Assembly (NCBI RefSeq): GCF_000418325.1
Contig: NC_021658.1
Location: 14,612,501-14,676,500, forward strand
Direction: 5' to 3'
From: Sorangium cellulosum So0157-2
GTDB lineage: Bacteria; Myxococcota_A; Polyangia; Polyangiales; Polyangiaceae
Length of the DNA stretch: 64,000 nucleotides
The notes under the pieces are model-generated. The model saw only the letters and a list, made by a program, of their open reading frames with translations, did no database searches and had not been told where the DNA came from. Positions 1-7,268 of the stretch are shown one piece after another (position 1 is the stretch's first letter; each line of letters starts with the position of its first letter). The translations under genes were made by a program, and so were the position numbers.

Positions 1-868
1 CCCAGCCCTGCGGCAGCAGCCGCTGGATGGCCGCGAGCATCTCCGCCGCGCTCTGGAAGCGCTCCTCCGGCTTGCGCTGGACCGCGCGGTGCACGACGGA
101 CGCGACCTCCGGCGGCACCCAGGGCGCGAAGTGCTGCACTGGCGTCACGTGGCCGTAGATGATCTCGACGATGAGCTCCCCGATCCCCGTGATGTGATCG
201 AACGGCGTACGGCCGGCGAGCGCCTGATAGAGCGCGACGCCGAGCGACCACAGATCCGAGCGATGATCGATCTGCTTGCTGCCCAGCGCCTGCTCCGGGG
301 ACATGTAGAGCGGCGAGCCCAGCATGCTGCCGGTCTTGGTGAGCCCGGCGCTCTCGGTTCCCTGCGCCTGCTCCATGACCACCTTGGCGATGCCGAAATC
401 GAGGAGCTTGACCATTCGCTCGCCTGCGTCGCGGCGCGCGAGGAACATGTTCGCCGGCTTGATGTCGCGGTGGACGACGCCCGCCTCGTGCGCTTTCTGC
501 AGTCCGAGGCACGCCTGCGCGATGATGCGGAGCGCGAGATCCGGGGTGACGGGGCCCGTCTGCTTGAGGAAGCCCTGGAGATCCTCGCCGGAGAGCAGCT
601 CCATCACCAGGTAGGGGAGGTTCCTGTCCCGATCCACGCCGCTGTCGAGGACCTGGGTGATGTGCTGCGTGTCGATCCTCCCGGCGGCCCGTGCCTCGCG
701 CCAGAAGCGGTCGATGATTTCTTGGCGGTTGCCAAGGTCGCCGGTGATGACCTTCAGCGCGACACGGCGCCCGGTGCCCGTGTGCTCGGCCTGGTACACC
801 GCACCCATCGCGCCGGCGCCCAGCTGACGGAGGATCTGATACTTCCCCTCGATGAGCGTACCGATCAT
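1..868 (-). CDS. Ser/Thr protein kinase, Pkn type (C-terminus outside window)
   Basis: The first 289 residues of a eukaryote-type Ser/Thr kinase are visible, read leftwards from an ATG at 868. The kinase domain is complete in its key motifs: a glycine loop LGAGAMGAVY at residues 16-25, the ATP lysine in VALK (Lys39), the catalytic loop HRDIKPAN (133-140), the metal-binding DFG (157-159) and a SPE motif in the activation segment. The start lies only nine residues before the glycine loop, so there is no N-terminal domain. Myxobacterial kinases usually continue into a linker, a transmembrane segment and a sensor or repeat domain, which would lie left of base 1 and cannot be judged. The substrate is unknown. 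Kinase identity is secure. Confidence 0.93.
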   Translation of the reverse strand, partial: MIGTLIEGKYQILRQLGAGAMGAVYQAEHTGTGRRVALKVITGDLGNRQEIIDRFWREARAAGRIDTQHITQVLDSGVDRDRNLPYLVMELLSGEDLQGFLKQTGPVTPDLALRIIAQACLGLQKAHEAGVVHRDIKPANMFLARRDAGERMVKLLDFGIAKVVMEQAQGTESAGLTKTGSMLGSPLYMSPEQALGSKQIDHRSDLWSLGVALYQALAGRTPFDHITGIGELIVEIIYGHVTPVQHFAPWVPPEVASVVHRAVQRKPEERFQSAAEMLAAIQRLLPQGW

Positions 869-1271
869 GCGGCCTGCCACGTTACGGTCTTTCCAGACTC
901 GTCGCAACGGCCCGGTAGGCTCGCTCGAGGGAGCCGTTTTGGTTGTGTTCACCCTGAAATCTCGCCTCGATCTGCCTGCGCAGGCGAGTGGATGAACTCC
1001 GCCCACGTCGAGCGGTCGCAAACGAGGCGGCTGTCTCGGGTGCTGTCTTTCCACCACCGACATCGGCGCAAGCTGCGTCGTCACCATGAACCTGGCGCGG
1101 TGGCTCGGGAGGCGGTTATCCGGCGGCAAGGAGCCCGAAGAGCGGCTCGGACAGCTGCCATGAGGTGTTGTGTGAGCTTCTGAAGGCCCCGGAGGGGCTC
1201 TGCCCGCCGCACAAGCCGAAAGGAGCTGTTCGGAACGTGGGATGCCGCGGGATCATCACGTTTTCCGGCCC
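869..1271. other. Intergenic region upstream of the kinase gene
   Basis: No coding pattern is convincing here. It should carry the kinase promoter on the minus strand, but no clear hexamers stand out. A short GC hairpin (GCCCC, three-base loop, GGGGC) near 1187-1199 could act as a terminator for the Coq4-like gene. A 27-nt sequence at 1244-1270 recurs with two mismatches at 11443-11469, in both cases just downstream of a minus-strand gene. Confidence 0.5.
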
Positions 1272-1889
1272 TCAGGCCGCGGCGGCGCGCTGCGCGCGGT
1301 GCCGGCGGCGCGCCAGGGTCACGACCCCGATCGGCGCCGCGACGAGCGCCACCGCCATCCCGAGGGCCGCCATCGCGAGGCCTGCGAGGATCGCGAGCGC
1401 GAGCCAGAGCACGTCGCCCGCCGCCGGCCTCGCGTCGGGCGCGTCCACGCCGATCTCCCGGCGTAGCTCGCCGACCGTGCGGTCCAGCAGCGCCTCGAAC
1501 GGGCGGCCGTACAGGCTCTCGCCGCGGCGGCCGCGGAAGAACGCGCGGACCGTCCATCGCGGGGCCGAGAGCAGCCCCGCGACGAGCCCGCCGAGGTTGA
1601 GCTGCCACGCCGCGACGAAGTCCTTGCAGCCGGCGCCGACCTCCCAGGCCGCGATCTCGAACTCGCCGCTCGTGCTCGTGTCGTAGCCCGTGAGCACGTG
1701 GTGCAGGTCGTGGTAACGCACGGCGCGCACGCGCGCCTTGGTGTTCGGGAACGGGATGGGGAGCGGGCCGAGCTTGAAGTCGACCCACGCGTCGGCGTAC
1801 CCGCCGTCCGCGCCGAAGCCGTTCACCTGGAAGTAGATCGCGCGCGCCTCCCGCATCGTGAGGCCTTCGTCGTAGTGCACCAGCGCCAT
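1272..1889 (-). CDS. Coq4-like protein with C-terminal membrane segment
   Basis: A 205-residue protein carrying the zinc-ligand motif of the Coq4 family, HDxxHx11E: His60, Asp61, His64 and Glu76 all match. Coq4 acts in ubiquinone biosynthesis, where it is needed for C1 decarboxylation/hydroxylation of the ring and for complex assembly. No other quinone gene is visible nearby, so the substrate is open. A hydrophobic stretch near residues 165-195 followed by Arg/His would anchor the C-terminus in a membrane, which is unusual for the family. The ATG at 1889 is preferred over an upstream TTG at 1907 because GGAGGG lies about 7 nt before it. It is divergent from a TetR gene and probably controlled by it through the inverted repeat at 1906-1934. 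Confidence 0.8.
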   Translation of the reverse strand: MALVHYDEGLTMREARAIYFQVNGFGADGGYADAWVDFKLGPLPIPFPNTKARVRAVRYHDLHHVLTGYDTSTSGEFEIAAWEVGAGCKDFVAAWQLNLGGLVAGLLSAPRWTVRAFFRGRRGESLYGRPFEALLDRTVGELRREIGVDAPDARPAAGDVLWLALAILAGLAMAALGMAVALVAAPIGVVTLARRRHRAQRAAAA

Positions 1890-1905
1890 GGGACCACCCT
1901 CCGTC

Positions 1906-1934
1906 AATGACTGTACTCACTGATTAAAGTCATT
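1906..1934. promoter_or_regulatory. Candidate TetR operator between divergent genes
   Basis: A perfect 7-bp inverted repeat AATGACT...AGTCATT with a 15-bp centre lies in the short divergent region. It covers the leader of the Coq4-like gene and the region upstream of the TetR gene. Spacing and placement suit an autoregulatory TetR operator controlling both genes. The assignment is inferred from symmetry and position only. Confidence 0.55.
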
Positions 1935-2007
1935 GCTCGGGCTGGTCCTGTCAAGTGGCATCTCCGCATTGACGCGGCGTTCACGCTCGCAGCAGATTGG
2001 CGGCACA

Positions 2008-2706
2008 GTGAGCAAGGTCAGTACAGGCTCAACGAAACGCGCGAAACGTCGACAAGGCCCGGCCGCGCCGGCTCCACCCGCCGCGCCGCCCGCGCCGGAG
2101 CCCGAGCGCGGCGGGCGCGCGCAGCAGAAGCTCGACACCCGCCGCCGGATCCGGGACGCCGCGTGGGCGCTCTTCACCGAGCTCGGGTACGACGACACGA
2201 CGACCAAGGCGGTCGCGGAGCGCGCGGGGGTCGCGGCGGGGACGGTGTTCGTGCACGCGCGCGACAAGGCGGACCTGCTCATGCTGGTCATGCACGACCG
2301 CCTCTCGGCCGCGGTCGACGCCGCCTTCGAGGCGCTGCCGCGGCGGGAGCCGCTGCTCGCCCAGCTGATGCACGTGTTCCAGGCGCTGTTCGCGATGTAC
2401 GGCGAGCACCCGCTCGTGGCGCAGGCGTTCGTGAAGGCGTTCCCCGGCGCGAGCGGCCCGAACGGCGAGCGGCTCAACGCCCTCACCTTCGCGTTCCTGC
2501 ACCGCGTCGCGGGCCTTGTGCGCGACGCCCAAGCGCGCGGCGAGGTCGCGGGCGACATCGACCCGCTCGCCGCGGCCCACAACGTCTTCGCCCTCTACTT
2601 CGCGGCGCTCCTGTCCTGGCTCAGCGGCTTCGTGTCGCTCGGCGCTGCGCTGGATCCGGGGCTGAAGAGCGCCCTCGCCCTCCAGCACCGCGGGCTCCGC
2701 GCCTGA
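2008..2706 (+). CDS. TetR/AcrR family transcriptional regulator
   Basis: The N-terminal helix-turn-helix is typical of TetR: RRRIRDAAWALFTELGYDD, then TKAVAERAGVAAGTVF, then a ligand-binding helical domain. A basic Pro/Ala-rich leader of about 35 residues precedes it. A GTG at 2008 is taken as the start. An in-frame TTG at 1933 is possible but would overlap the candidate operator. The gene is divergent from the Coq4-like gene, so that gene and itself are the obvious targets. Its C-terminus faces the HisN-like gene across a hairpin. The ligand is unknown. Confidence 0.85.
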   Translation: MSKVSTGSTKRAKRRQGPAAPAPPAAPPAPEPERGGRAQQKLDTRRRIRDAAWALFTELGYDDTTTKAVAERAGVAAGTVFVHARDKADLLMLVMHDRLSAAVDAAFEALPRREPLLAQLMHVFQALFAMYGEHPLVAQAFVKAFPGASGPNGERLNALTFAFLHRVAGLVRDAQARGEVAGDIDPLAAAHNVFALYFAALLSWLSGFVSLGAALDPGLKSALALQHRGLRA

Positions 2707-2725
2707 TCCGGGCGCCGCGGGCGCA

Positions 2726-2756
2726 GGACGCCGTCACGTGGGCGTGAACGGCGTCC
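2726..2756. terminator. Hairpin between convergent genes
   Basis: Left arm GGACGCCGTCACG (2726-2738) pairs with CGTGAACGGCGTCC (2743-2756) with one bulged A and a 4-nt loop. It sits between the ends of the TetR gene (2706) and the HisN-like gene (2811), so it may terminate both. There is no T tract, as is common in high-GC genomes. Confidence 0.55.
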
Positions 2757-2810
2757 GCTTCAGGGTCCCTCTCCGCCGGCGCGCCTCGCCCGGCTCGCGC
2801 GGCGTCGTCC

Positions 2811-3608
2811 TCAGAACGCGCCCAGGGCTCGCTGCCCGGCGCGGAGCGCGGCGAGCACCTCGGCGTGAGCGCGCGGATCTCCGGCGGCCACGACGTCCCC
2901 CGCGCTCGCCGCGTCGAGGGGGCAGCCGTCCCAGTCGGTCATGATCCCGCCCGCACCGGCGATCACGGGGACGAGCGCCGCGAAGTCGTGGAGCTTGAGG
3001 CCGTACTCGACGACCACGTCGACGCTGCCGCTCGCCACGAGGCCGTACTGGTAGCAGTCGCCGCCGTAGCTCACGAGCTTGGCCCGGGCCGCGACCGCGT
3101 CGAACGCGCGCGCCTCCCCCTCCGGGAAGTACTGCGGGCCCGTCGTGGAGAGGCGCGCCTGCGAGAGCCCCGCGCAGGCCCGGACGCGCGCCGGCGCGCC
3201 GTTCCACGTCGTCGCCCGGCCCAGGGCGCCGATCCAGCGCTCGCCGAGCACGGGCTGATCGATGACGCCGAGCACGGGCCGCCCCCGGTGCAGCAGGGCG
3301 ATGAGGGTGCCGAACAGCGGCTTGCCCGTGATGAACGCCTTCGTCCCGTCGATGGGATCGAGCACCCACACGAGCTCGGCCGACGCGTTCTCGCGGCCGA
3401 GCTCCTCGCCCACGATCCCGTGGCCCGGCGCGCGCGCCGCGAGGAGCTCCCGCATCGCCGCCTCGGCCTCGCGGTCCGCGACCGTGACCGGGCTCGCGTC
3501 CGCCTTGTCGTCGGCCTCGATGCCCTTGCGGAAGTAGCGCCGGATCACGGCGCCGCTCGCGTCCGCCAGTTGCTGGGCGAGATCGACAAGGTCTTGGGAA
3601 GGGGTCAT
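2811..3608 (-). CDS. hisN: Inositol monophosphatase family, HisN-type histidinol phosphatase
   Basis: A 265-residue member of the Mg-dependent inositol monophosphatase family. The metal site is visible as GEEL, DPIDGT and, near the C-terminus, HDFAALVPVIAGAGG. The DPIDGTKAFITGKPLFGTL region is the form seen in HisN histidinol-phosphate phosphatases rather than in inositol or CysQ enzymes, so it may catalyse dephosphorylation of histidinol phosphate, the penultimate step of histidine synthesis. The ATG at 3608 has GGAG about 8 nt upstream. An upstream in-frame extension to 3686 looks non-coding. No other his genes are nearby, so the substrate rests on sequence type alone. Confidence 0.8.
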   Translation of the reverse strand: MTPSQDLVDLAQQLADASGAVIRRYFRKGIEADDKADASPVTVADREAEAAMRELLAARAPGHGIVGEELGRENASAELVWVLDPIDGTKAFITGKPLFGTLIALLHRGRPVLGVIDQPVLGERWIGALGRATTWNGAPARVRACAGLSQARLSTTGPQYFPEGEARAFDAVAARAKLVSYGGDCYQYGLVASGSVDVVVEYGLKLHDFAALVPVIAGAGGIMTDWDGCPLDAASAGDVVAAGDPRAHAEVLAALRAGQRALGAF

Positions 3609-3701
3609 CTGCTCCGTCCTCCGCGAGGTCCTCACGAGGCGGACCCCAGGCCGCGATCCAGTACGCGCGGCGCGCTCTCCGCGCAACGGGCCGGAGCGAG
3701 C

Positions 3702-4745
3702 TCACGCCCTCCGCGCGGAGACCTCCTCACCCGAACGCGTCGACGGCTCCCGCTGGCGCGGCGCCCGTGGGGCCTCGGACAGGCGCGCGCGCAGGTACGA
3801 CCCCAGGGTCTCCGCGCCCCGGGCGCCCTCCGGGTGGTACTCGGCCAGGACCGGCCCGTTGTGCGGCATGTCCCGCAGCACGTCGAGCGTGACGTCGACG
3901 CCCGCCTCGCGGGCGCGCCGCGCGAGCTCGAGGCCCTCGTCCCGGAGGCGCTCGGCGTCGCCCACCTGGACGAGCAGCGGACCCAGGCCGTCGAGGCGCG
4001 CGTGCAGGGGGGACAGCCGGGGGTCGTCGAGCGGGATCGCGCCGGCGAAGTCGCCCGCCTGGCGCACGAGCCCCTCCCGGGTGCCGTAGTCGGTGGGGTC
4101 GTTCTCGCGCGTCGAGGCGCTGCTCGCGGTGAGATCGAGCCAGGGGGAGATGAGCGCGGCGCAGCGCGCCTGCTCGCCGCGATCGCGCAGCGCGAGCTGG
4201 GCGACGAGCGCGAGGTTGCCGCCGGCGGAGTCGCCGGCGAGCGCGATCTCGCCCGGCGCGTGGCCCCGCTCGACGAGCGCGCCGAAGGCGGCGAGCGCGT
4301 CCTCGAGCTGGGCGGGATACCGATGCTCCGGCGCCAGCCGGTAGTCGATCCCCACGACGCGCGCGCCGCTCGAGAGCGCGAGCCGCGCCATGAGATCCGC
4401 GTGGGTCTTCGTGGATCCGACCAGGTACGAGCCCCCGTGGAGGTAGAGGACGACGCCGCGATCCATCGCGCCCGGCGGCTCGAACCACACGGCGGGCACG
4501 CCCCCGAGGACATCGGCCGTGCGCTTGACGCGCCGGACGGTCTTGTCGGGATAGAAGCGCGCGTCCAGATCGGCCCGGGCCTTCGGATACGGCCAGCCGA
4601 GCATGTCGATGAAGTCGCGGCGGAGCGCCCGGACCACCCACTCGAAGCCGAAGCCCCAGGTCGGCCGGGCGGGGCCGCGGCGGGCGCGCTCGACGGCCGT
4701 CTCCACGAATGCGAGACTGAATATCTTCATGAGACGCAGCACCAT
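3702..4745 (-). CDS. Alpha/beta hydrolase, hormone-sensitive lipase (HSL) type
   Basis: A 347-residue esterase/lipase. The oxyanion-hole motif HGGSYLVG and the nucleophile elbow GDSAGGNLA are those of the HSL (family IV) esterases. A late Asp (VQVGDAERL) and His (DMPHNGPVL) complete a plausible triad. No signal peptide is clear, so it is probably cytoplasmic. The natural ester is unknown. It is divergent from the AraC-type regulator that begins within 130 bp, which may control it. No strong ribosome site marks the start, and ATG 4730 is an alternative. Confidence 0.85.
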   Translation of the reverse strand: MVLRLMKIFSLAFVETAVERARRGPARPTWGFGFEWVVRALRRDFIDMLGWPYPKARADLDARFYPDKTVRRVKRTADVLGGVPAVWFEPPGAMDRGVVLYLHGGSYLVGSTKTHADLMARLALSSGARVVGIDYRLAPEHRYPAQLEDALAAFGALVERGHAPGEIALAGDSAGGNLALVAQLALRDRGEQARCAALISPWLDLTASSASTRENDPTDYGTREGLVRQAGDFAGAIPLDDPRLSPLHARLDGLGPLLVQVGDAERLRDEGLELARRAREAGVDVTLDVLRDMPHNGPVLAEYHPEGARGAETLGSYLRARLSEAPRAPRQREPSTRSGEEVSARRA

Positions 4746-4873
4746 GGCGAGGAACCTATCCCACGCCCCCTCCGGGCGCGGCGGCCGGACACGCCATATC
4801 GCGCGGCCTCGCGCGCCATCCCGGTCGCCCCATGAAGCCGCGCGGTAGCGGCGGCGCCGGCATCTCTGGCGCC

Positions 4874-5833
4874 ATGGCCCTGCGCCTCGTGCGGTTCTTC
4901 GCGGACCGCGCGCTCGACGCGGCGCCGCTCCTCGACGTGCTCGGCGCCACCGAGGTCGAGCTCCGGCGTCCCGCCTGCCGCGTCCCGTACGCCGCGCTCG
5001 ATCGGGCCATCGAGGCCGCGGCCTCGCGCGTCGGGGCGGCGGGCCTCGGGGCCGCGCTGGCGCGTGTGCGGGACGAGGACACGTACGGCGTCGCCGCGCT
5101 CCTGCTGCTCGCGGGGCCCTCGTTCCGCGACGGGCTCGCCCGCGCCGTCGCTTACCAGCGCGTGTGGGGCGACGGCGAGCGCTTCGCCCTGAGCGCGCTC
5201 CGCGGCGGGCTCGCCGTCCGCTTCGAGCACCCCGGGCGGAGCGCCCTGGCGCGCGCGGTGCTGGCCGAGTGCGCGCTCGTGGAGATCGCCGACGCGGTGC
5301 AGCTGCTTACCGGCAGGCCCGCGGCGGGCCACGCCGCGCGGCTCCGGCACGGCCGGCTCGGCCCCGACGACGCGCTGTGCGCGGCGCTCGGCGTCGCGCC
5401 GGCGTACGGCTGTGCCGAGAGCGCGCTCGTCCTGCCGGCGGAGGTGGCCGGGCGCCCGGTCGCGGCGCCGCCGGAGCTCCTCGGGCGTGCGCTCGAGCGG
5501 ATCGCCCTCACGGCGGTCGCCGCGCTCCCCGTCTCCGCGTCGCTCGCCGACCGCATCGCCTCGATGCTCCGCGCCGAGCTCGACGTCGCCGCCCCGCGGC
5601 TCGAGAGCGTGGCGCGGCGGCTCCGCATGAGCGCCCGCACGCTGCAGCGCCGGCTGCAGGGCGAGGGCACGACCTTTCACGATCTCGTCGACCGCGAGCG
5701 CCGCGCGCGCGCCGTCGACCTGATCGAACGCGGGGCGAGCGCCAAGGAGGCGGCGCTGCTCGTCGGCTTCGCCGAGCCGGGCAGCCTCGCGCGCGCCCGC
5801 AAGCGCTGGAGCGCAGGCGCGCGCGGGGCGTGA
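4874..5833 (+). CDS. AraC family transcriptional regulator
   Basis: About 319 residues. The N-terminal two thirds resemble the arabinose-binding-type domain found in regulators of the OruR/ArgR-AraC group (reading YAALDRAIEAAASRVG, then repeated hydrophobic blocks). The C-terminus is a double helix-turn-helix with VARRLRMSARTLQRRLQGEG and AKEAALLVGFAEPGSLARAR. ATG 4874 is preferred to 4832 because the family domain starts there. It is divergent from the HSL-type esterase, the likely target. The effector is unknown. Confidence 0.85.
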   Translation: MALRLVRFFADRALDAAPLLDVLGATEVELRRPACRVPYAALDRAIEAAASRVGAAGLGAALARVRDEDTYGVAALLLLAGPSFRDGLARAVAYQRVWGDGERFALSALRGGLAVRFEHPGRSALARAVLAECALVEIADAVQLLTGRPAAGHAARLRHGRLGPDDALCAALGVAPAYGCAESALVLPAEVAGRPVAAPPELLGRALERIALTAVAALPVSASLADRIASMLRAELDVAAPRLESVARRLRMSARTLQRRLQGEGTTFHDLVDRERRARAVDLIERGASAKEAALLVGFAEPGSLARARKRWSAGARGA

Positions 5834-5847
5834 GCGGCGGCGTCCGG

Positions 5848-5974
5848 CGGCGCCGCTTCCGCGGATCGCCGCGGAGGGTGGGATACGCCATCAAGAGGCT
5901 CAGCCACACGACAGGAACTTCGGATTGGCCAGCGTCTCGAAAGGGATCTCGAATCGCTCATTCGCGGGCTCCAC
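5848..5974 (-). pseudogene. Decayed copy of the 3' end of the lipoprotein gene at 12040-13167
   Basis: About 125 bp match the end of the lipoprotein gene at 12040-13167, including its stop and a few bases beyond. Read on the minus strand it gives NERFEIPFETLA and then PKFL, after which a missing base shifts the frame and ends it early. The intact copy continues with a hydrophobic C-terminus. The rest of the gene is absent here, so this is a partial duplication that has decayed. Confidence 0.8.
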
Positions 5975-5983
5975 CTCTCGACC

Positions 5984-6137
5984 GTTCTGCGAGCGCGGAT
6001 GCCCACCCCCGGCCCGTGCTCGGCGCTCCGCGCCTGCGCGCGGTCCGCCCCTCCCTAATCGTTCTGCGAGCGCGGATGCCCACCCCCGGCCCGTGCTCGG
6101 CGCTCCGCGCCTGCGCGCGGTCCGCCCCTCCCAAATC
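5984..6137. repeat. 77-bp direct tandem duplication
   Basis: Two almost identical 77-bp units run from 5984 and 6061, both starting GTTCTGCGAGCGCGGATGCC. They differ near the end (CCCTAATC against CCCAAATC). They lie in the non-coding space downstream of the AraC gene, between the decayed lipoprotein fragment and the toxin cassette. No gene is convincing here. Confidence 0.85.
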
Positions 6138-6218
6138 GCGCGCTCCGCGCGCTCAGGGAGGGGTGCCCAGCAGTTCCAGGTGCGGAACCTGCGAGGGAGA
6201 TTGGGCGGGCGCCCTGCG

Positions 6219-7268
6219 TCACGACGTGATGCCCAGCAAGAAGAGGGCGTCGTTCCATAGCGGCCACAGCGTGCGGTACGGGTGGGTCGCCAGCACCACG
6301 CCGCCGCTCGGGAGGCGACGGACGTGGTAGGGGGCGTGTTGCTCGAGAAACCGGACGTGTTTGCGCGTGGTGAGGTCCACGTCTTGCACGGGCGCGCCCT
6401 CTGCGATCATCTTCATGACCTCGCGGGCGTAGGGCTCCACGGCGCGCCAATCATCGTCCGGGAGCGCCGACGCCTCGAGCGCGTCGAGAAGCACTGCAGG
6501 TGCAGTATCGATGGCCTGTAGAACCGCTTCCCGCGATACCTCAGCGCCGCCTTTGACCGCGATGCGCGCCCCGTGCGGAGCAGCGTCGACGCGCGCACGC
6601 AGCGCGTCCATCGACAACCCGGCGGCGCGTTCCACCTTGTCGTCGCCGTGCAGGTGCACCCACGAGAGAGCAAGATCACGCACGACCTCCGTGGCCGTCG
6701 CGTGGTAGGTCGCGCCGATTTCGATCGGGGCGCCCCAGTGCCCGAGCTTCGTACATCCTCCGGTCGTTACGCGTCTGCTCGCGCCCGGCGCGCATAGGCG
6801 GAGCAGGAGATCCTCCACGTCCTCCTGGACAACGAGTGACGCCATGGCCGCCTCAACCTCGATCGATTTCGCACTGGCGAGCAAGCCGACGGGCAGGCGA
6901 AGCGGGAGCAGTTCCTCTTTATCGAATGGCGACATGCCGAGAGGACCTGAGGCGCCGCGGCGGAGCTGCCCGTCGCCGCAGCAGTGGCTGCTGAAGCCTA
7001 GCGCACGTCCGGAGCTTAGCGTCACGCCGAAAGACGCCCAAGCGTACGCGTCCGTGCCGAACTGGGCATGCAGCGTCGCAGCGACTTCATCAACAGGAAT
7101 CTCGTCACGCCATGTCGAGAATATCGACAGGCTGCTACAGATCCGCCACGGGTGAACGAGAGCCGACAGCGCCTCTGTAAATGCGTCGATTCTGTCCGAC
7201 TCGTCGCACCACGCGAAGAACGAAGGGGTTGATTCCCTCAAAACTCGCTGACCGCTTGACTCGCTCAT
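6219..7268 (-). CDS. Unrecognised protein, candidate immunity protein of the adjacent toxin
   Basis: A 349-residue protein without a recognised family. It has no signal peptide or membrane helix, so it is expected in the cytoplasm. Its ATG overlaps the stop of the toxin-like gene by 4 nt (ATGA), so the two are translationally coupled. A cytoplasmic, family-less gene directly after a polymorphic-toxin-like gene is the usual place for the immunity protein, which is the basis of the call. The N-terminal part (FFAWCDESDRIDAF, then a Trp/Cys-rich stretch) and the C-terminal half, with LLDALEASALPDDDW, look like two domains. At about 350 residues it is longer than most immunity proteins. An alternative is an accessory factor. 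Confidence 0.6.
   Translation of the reverse strand: MSESSGQRVLRESTPSFFAWCDESDRIDAFTEALSALVHPWRICSSLSIFSTWRDEIPVDEVAATLHAQFGTDAYAWASFGVTLSSGRALGFSSHCCGDGQLRRGASGPLGMSPFDKEELLPLRLPVGLLASAKSIEVEAAMASLVVQEDVEDLLLRLCAPGASRRVTTGGCTKLGHWGAPIEIGATYHATATEVVRDLALSWVHLHGDDKVERAAGLSMDALRARVDAAPHGARIAVKGGAEVSREAVLQAIDTAPAVLLDALEASALPDDDWRAVEPYAREVMKMIAEGAPVQDVDLTTRKHVRFLEQHAPYHVRRLPSGGVVLATHPYRTLWPLWNDALFLLGITS

Noticed and set aside
3861..4835. Plus-strand frames opposite the HSL-type hydrolase
   Set aside because: Antisense to a gene with clear catalytic motifs, with no motifs of their own.
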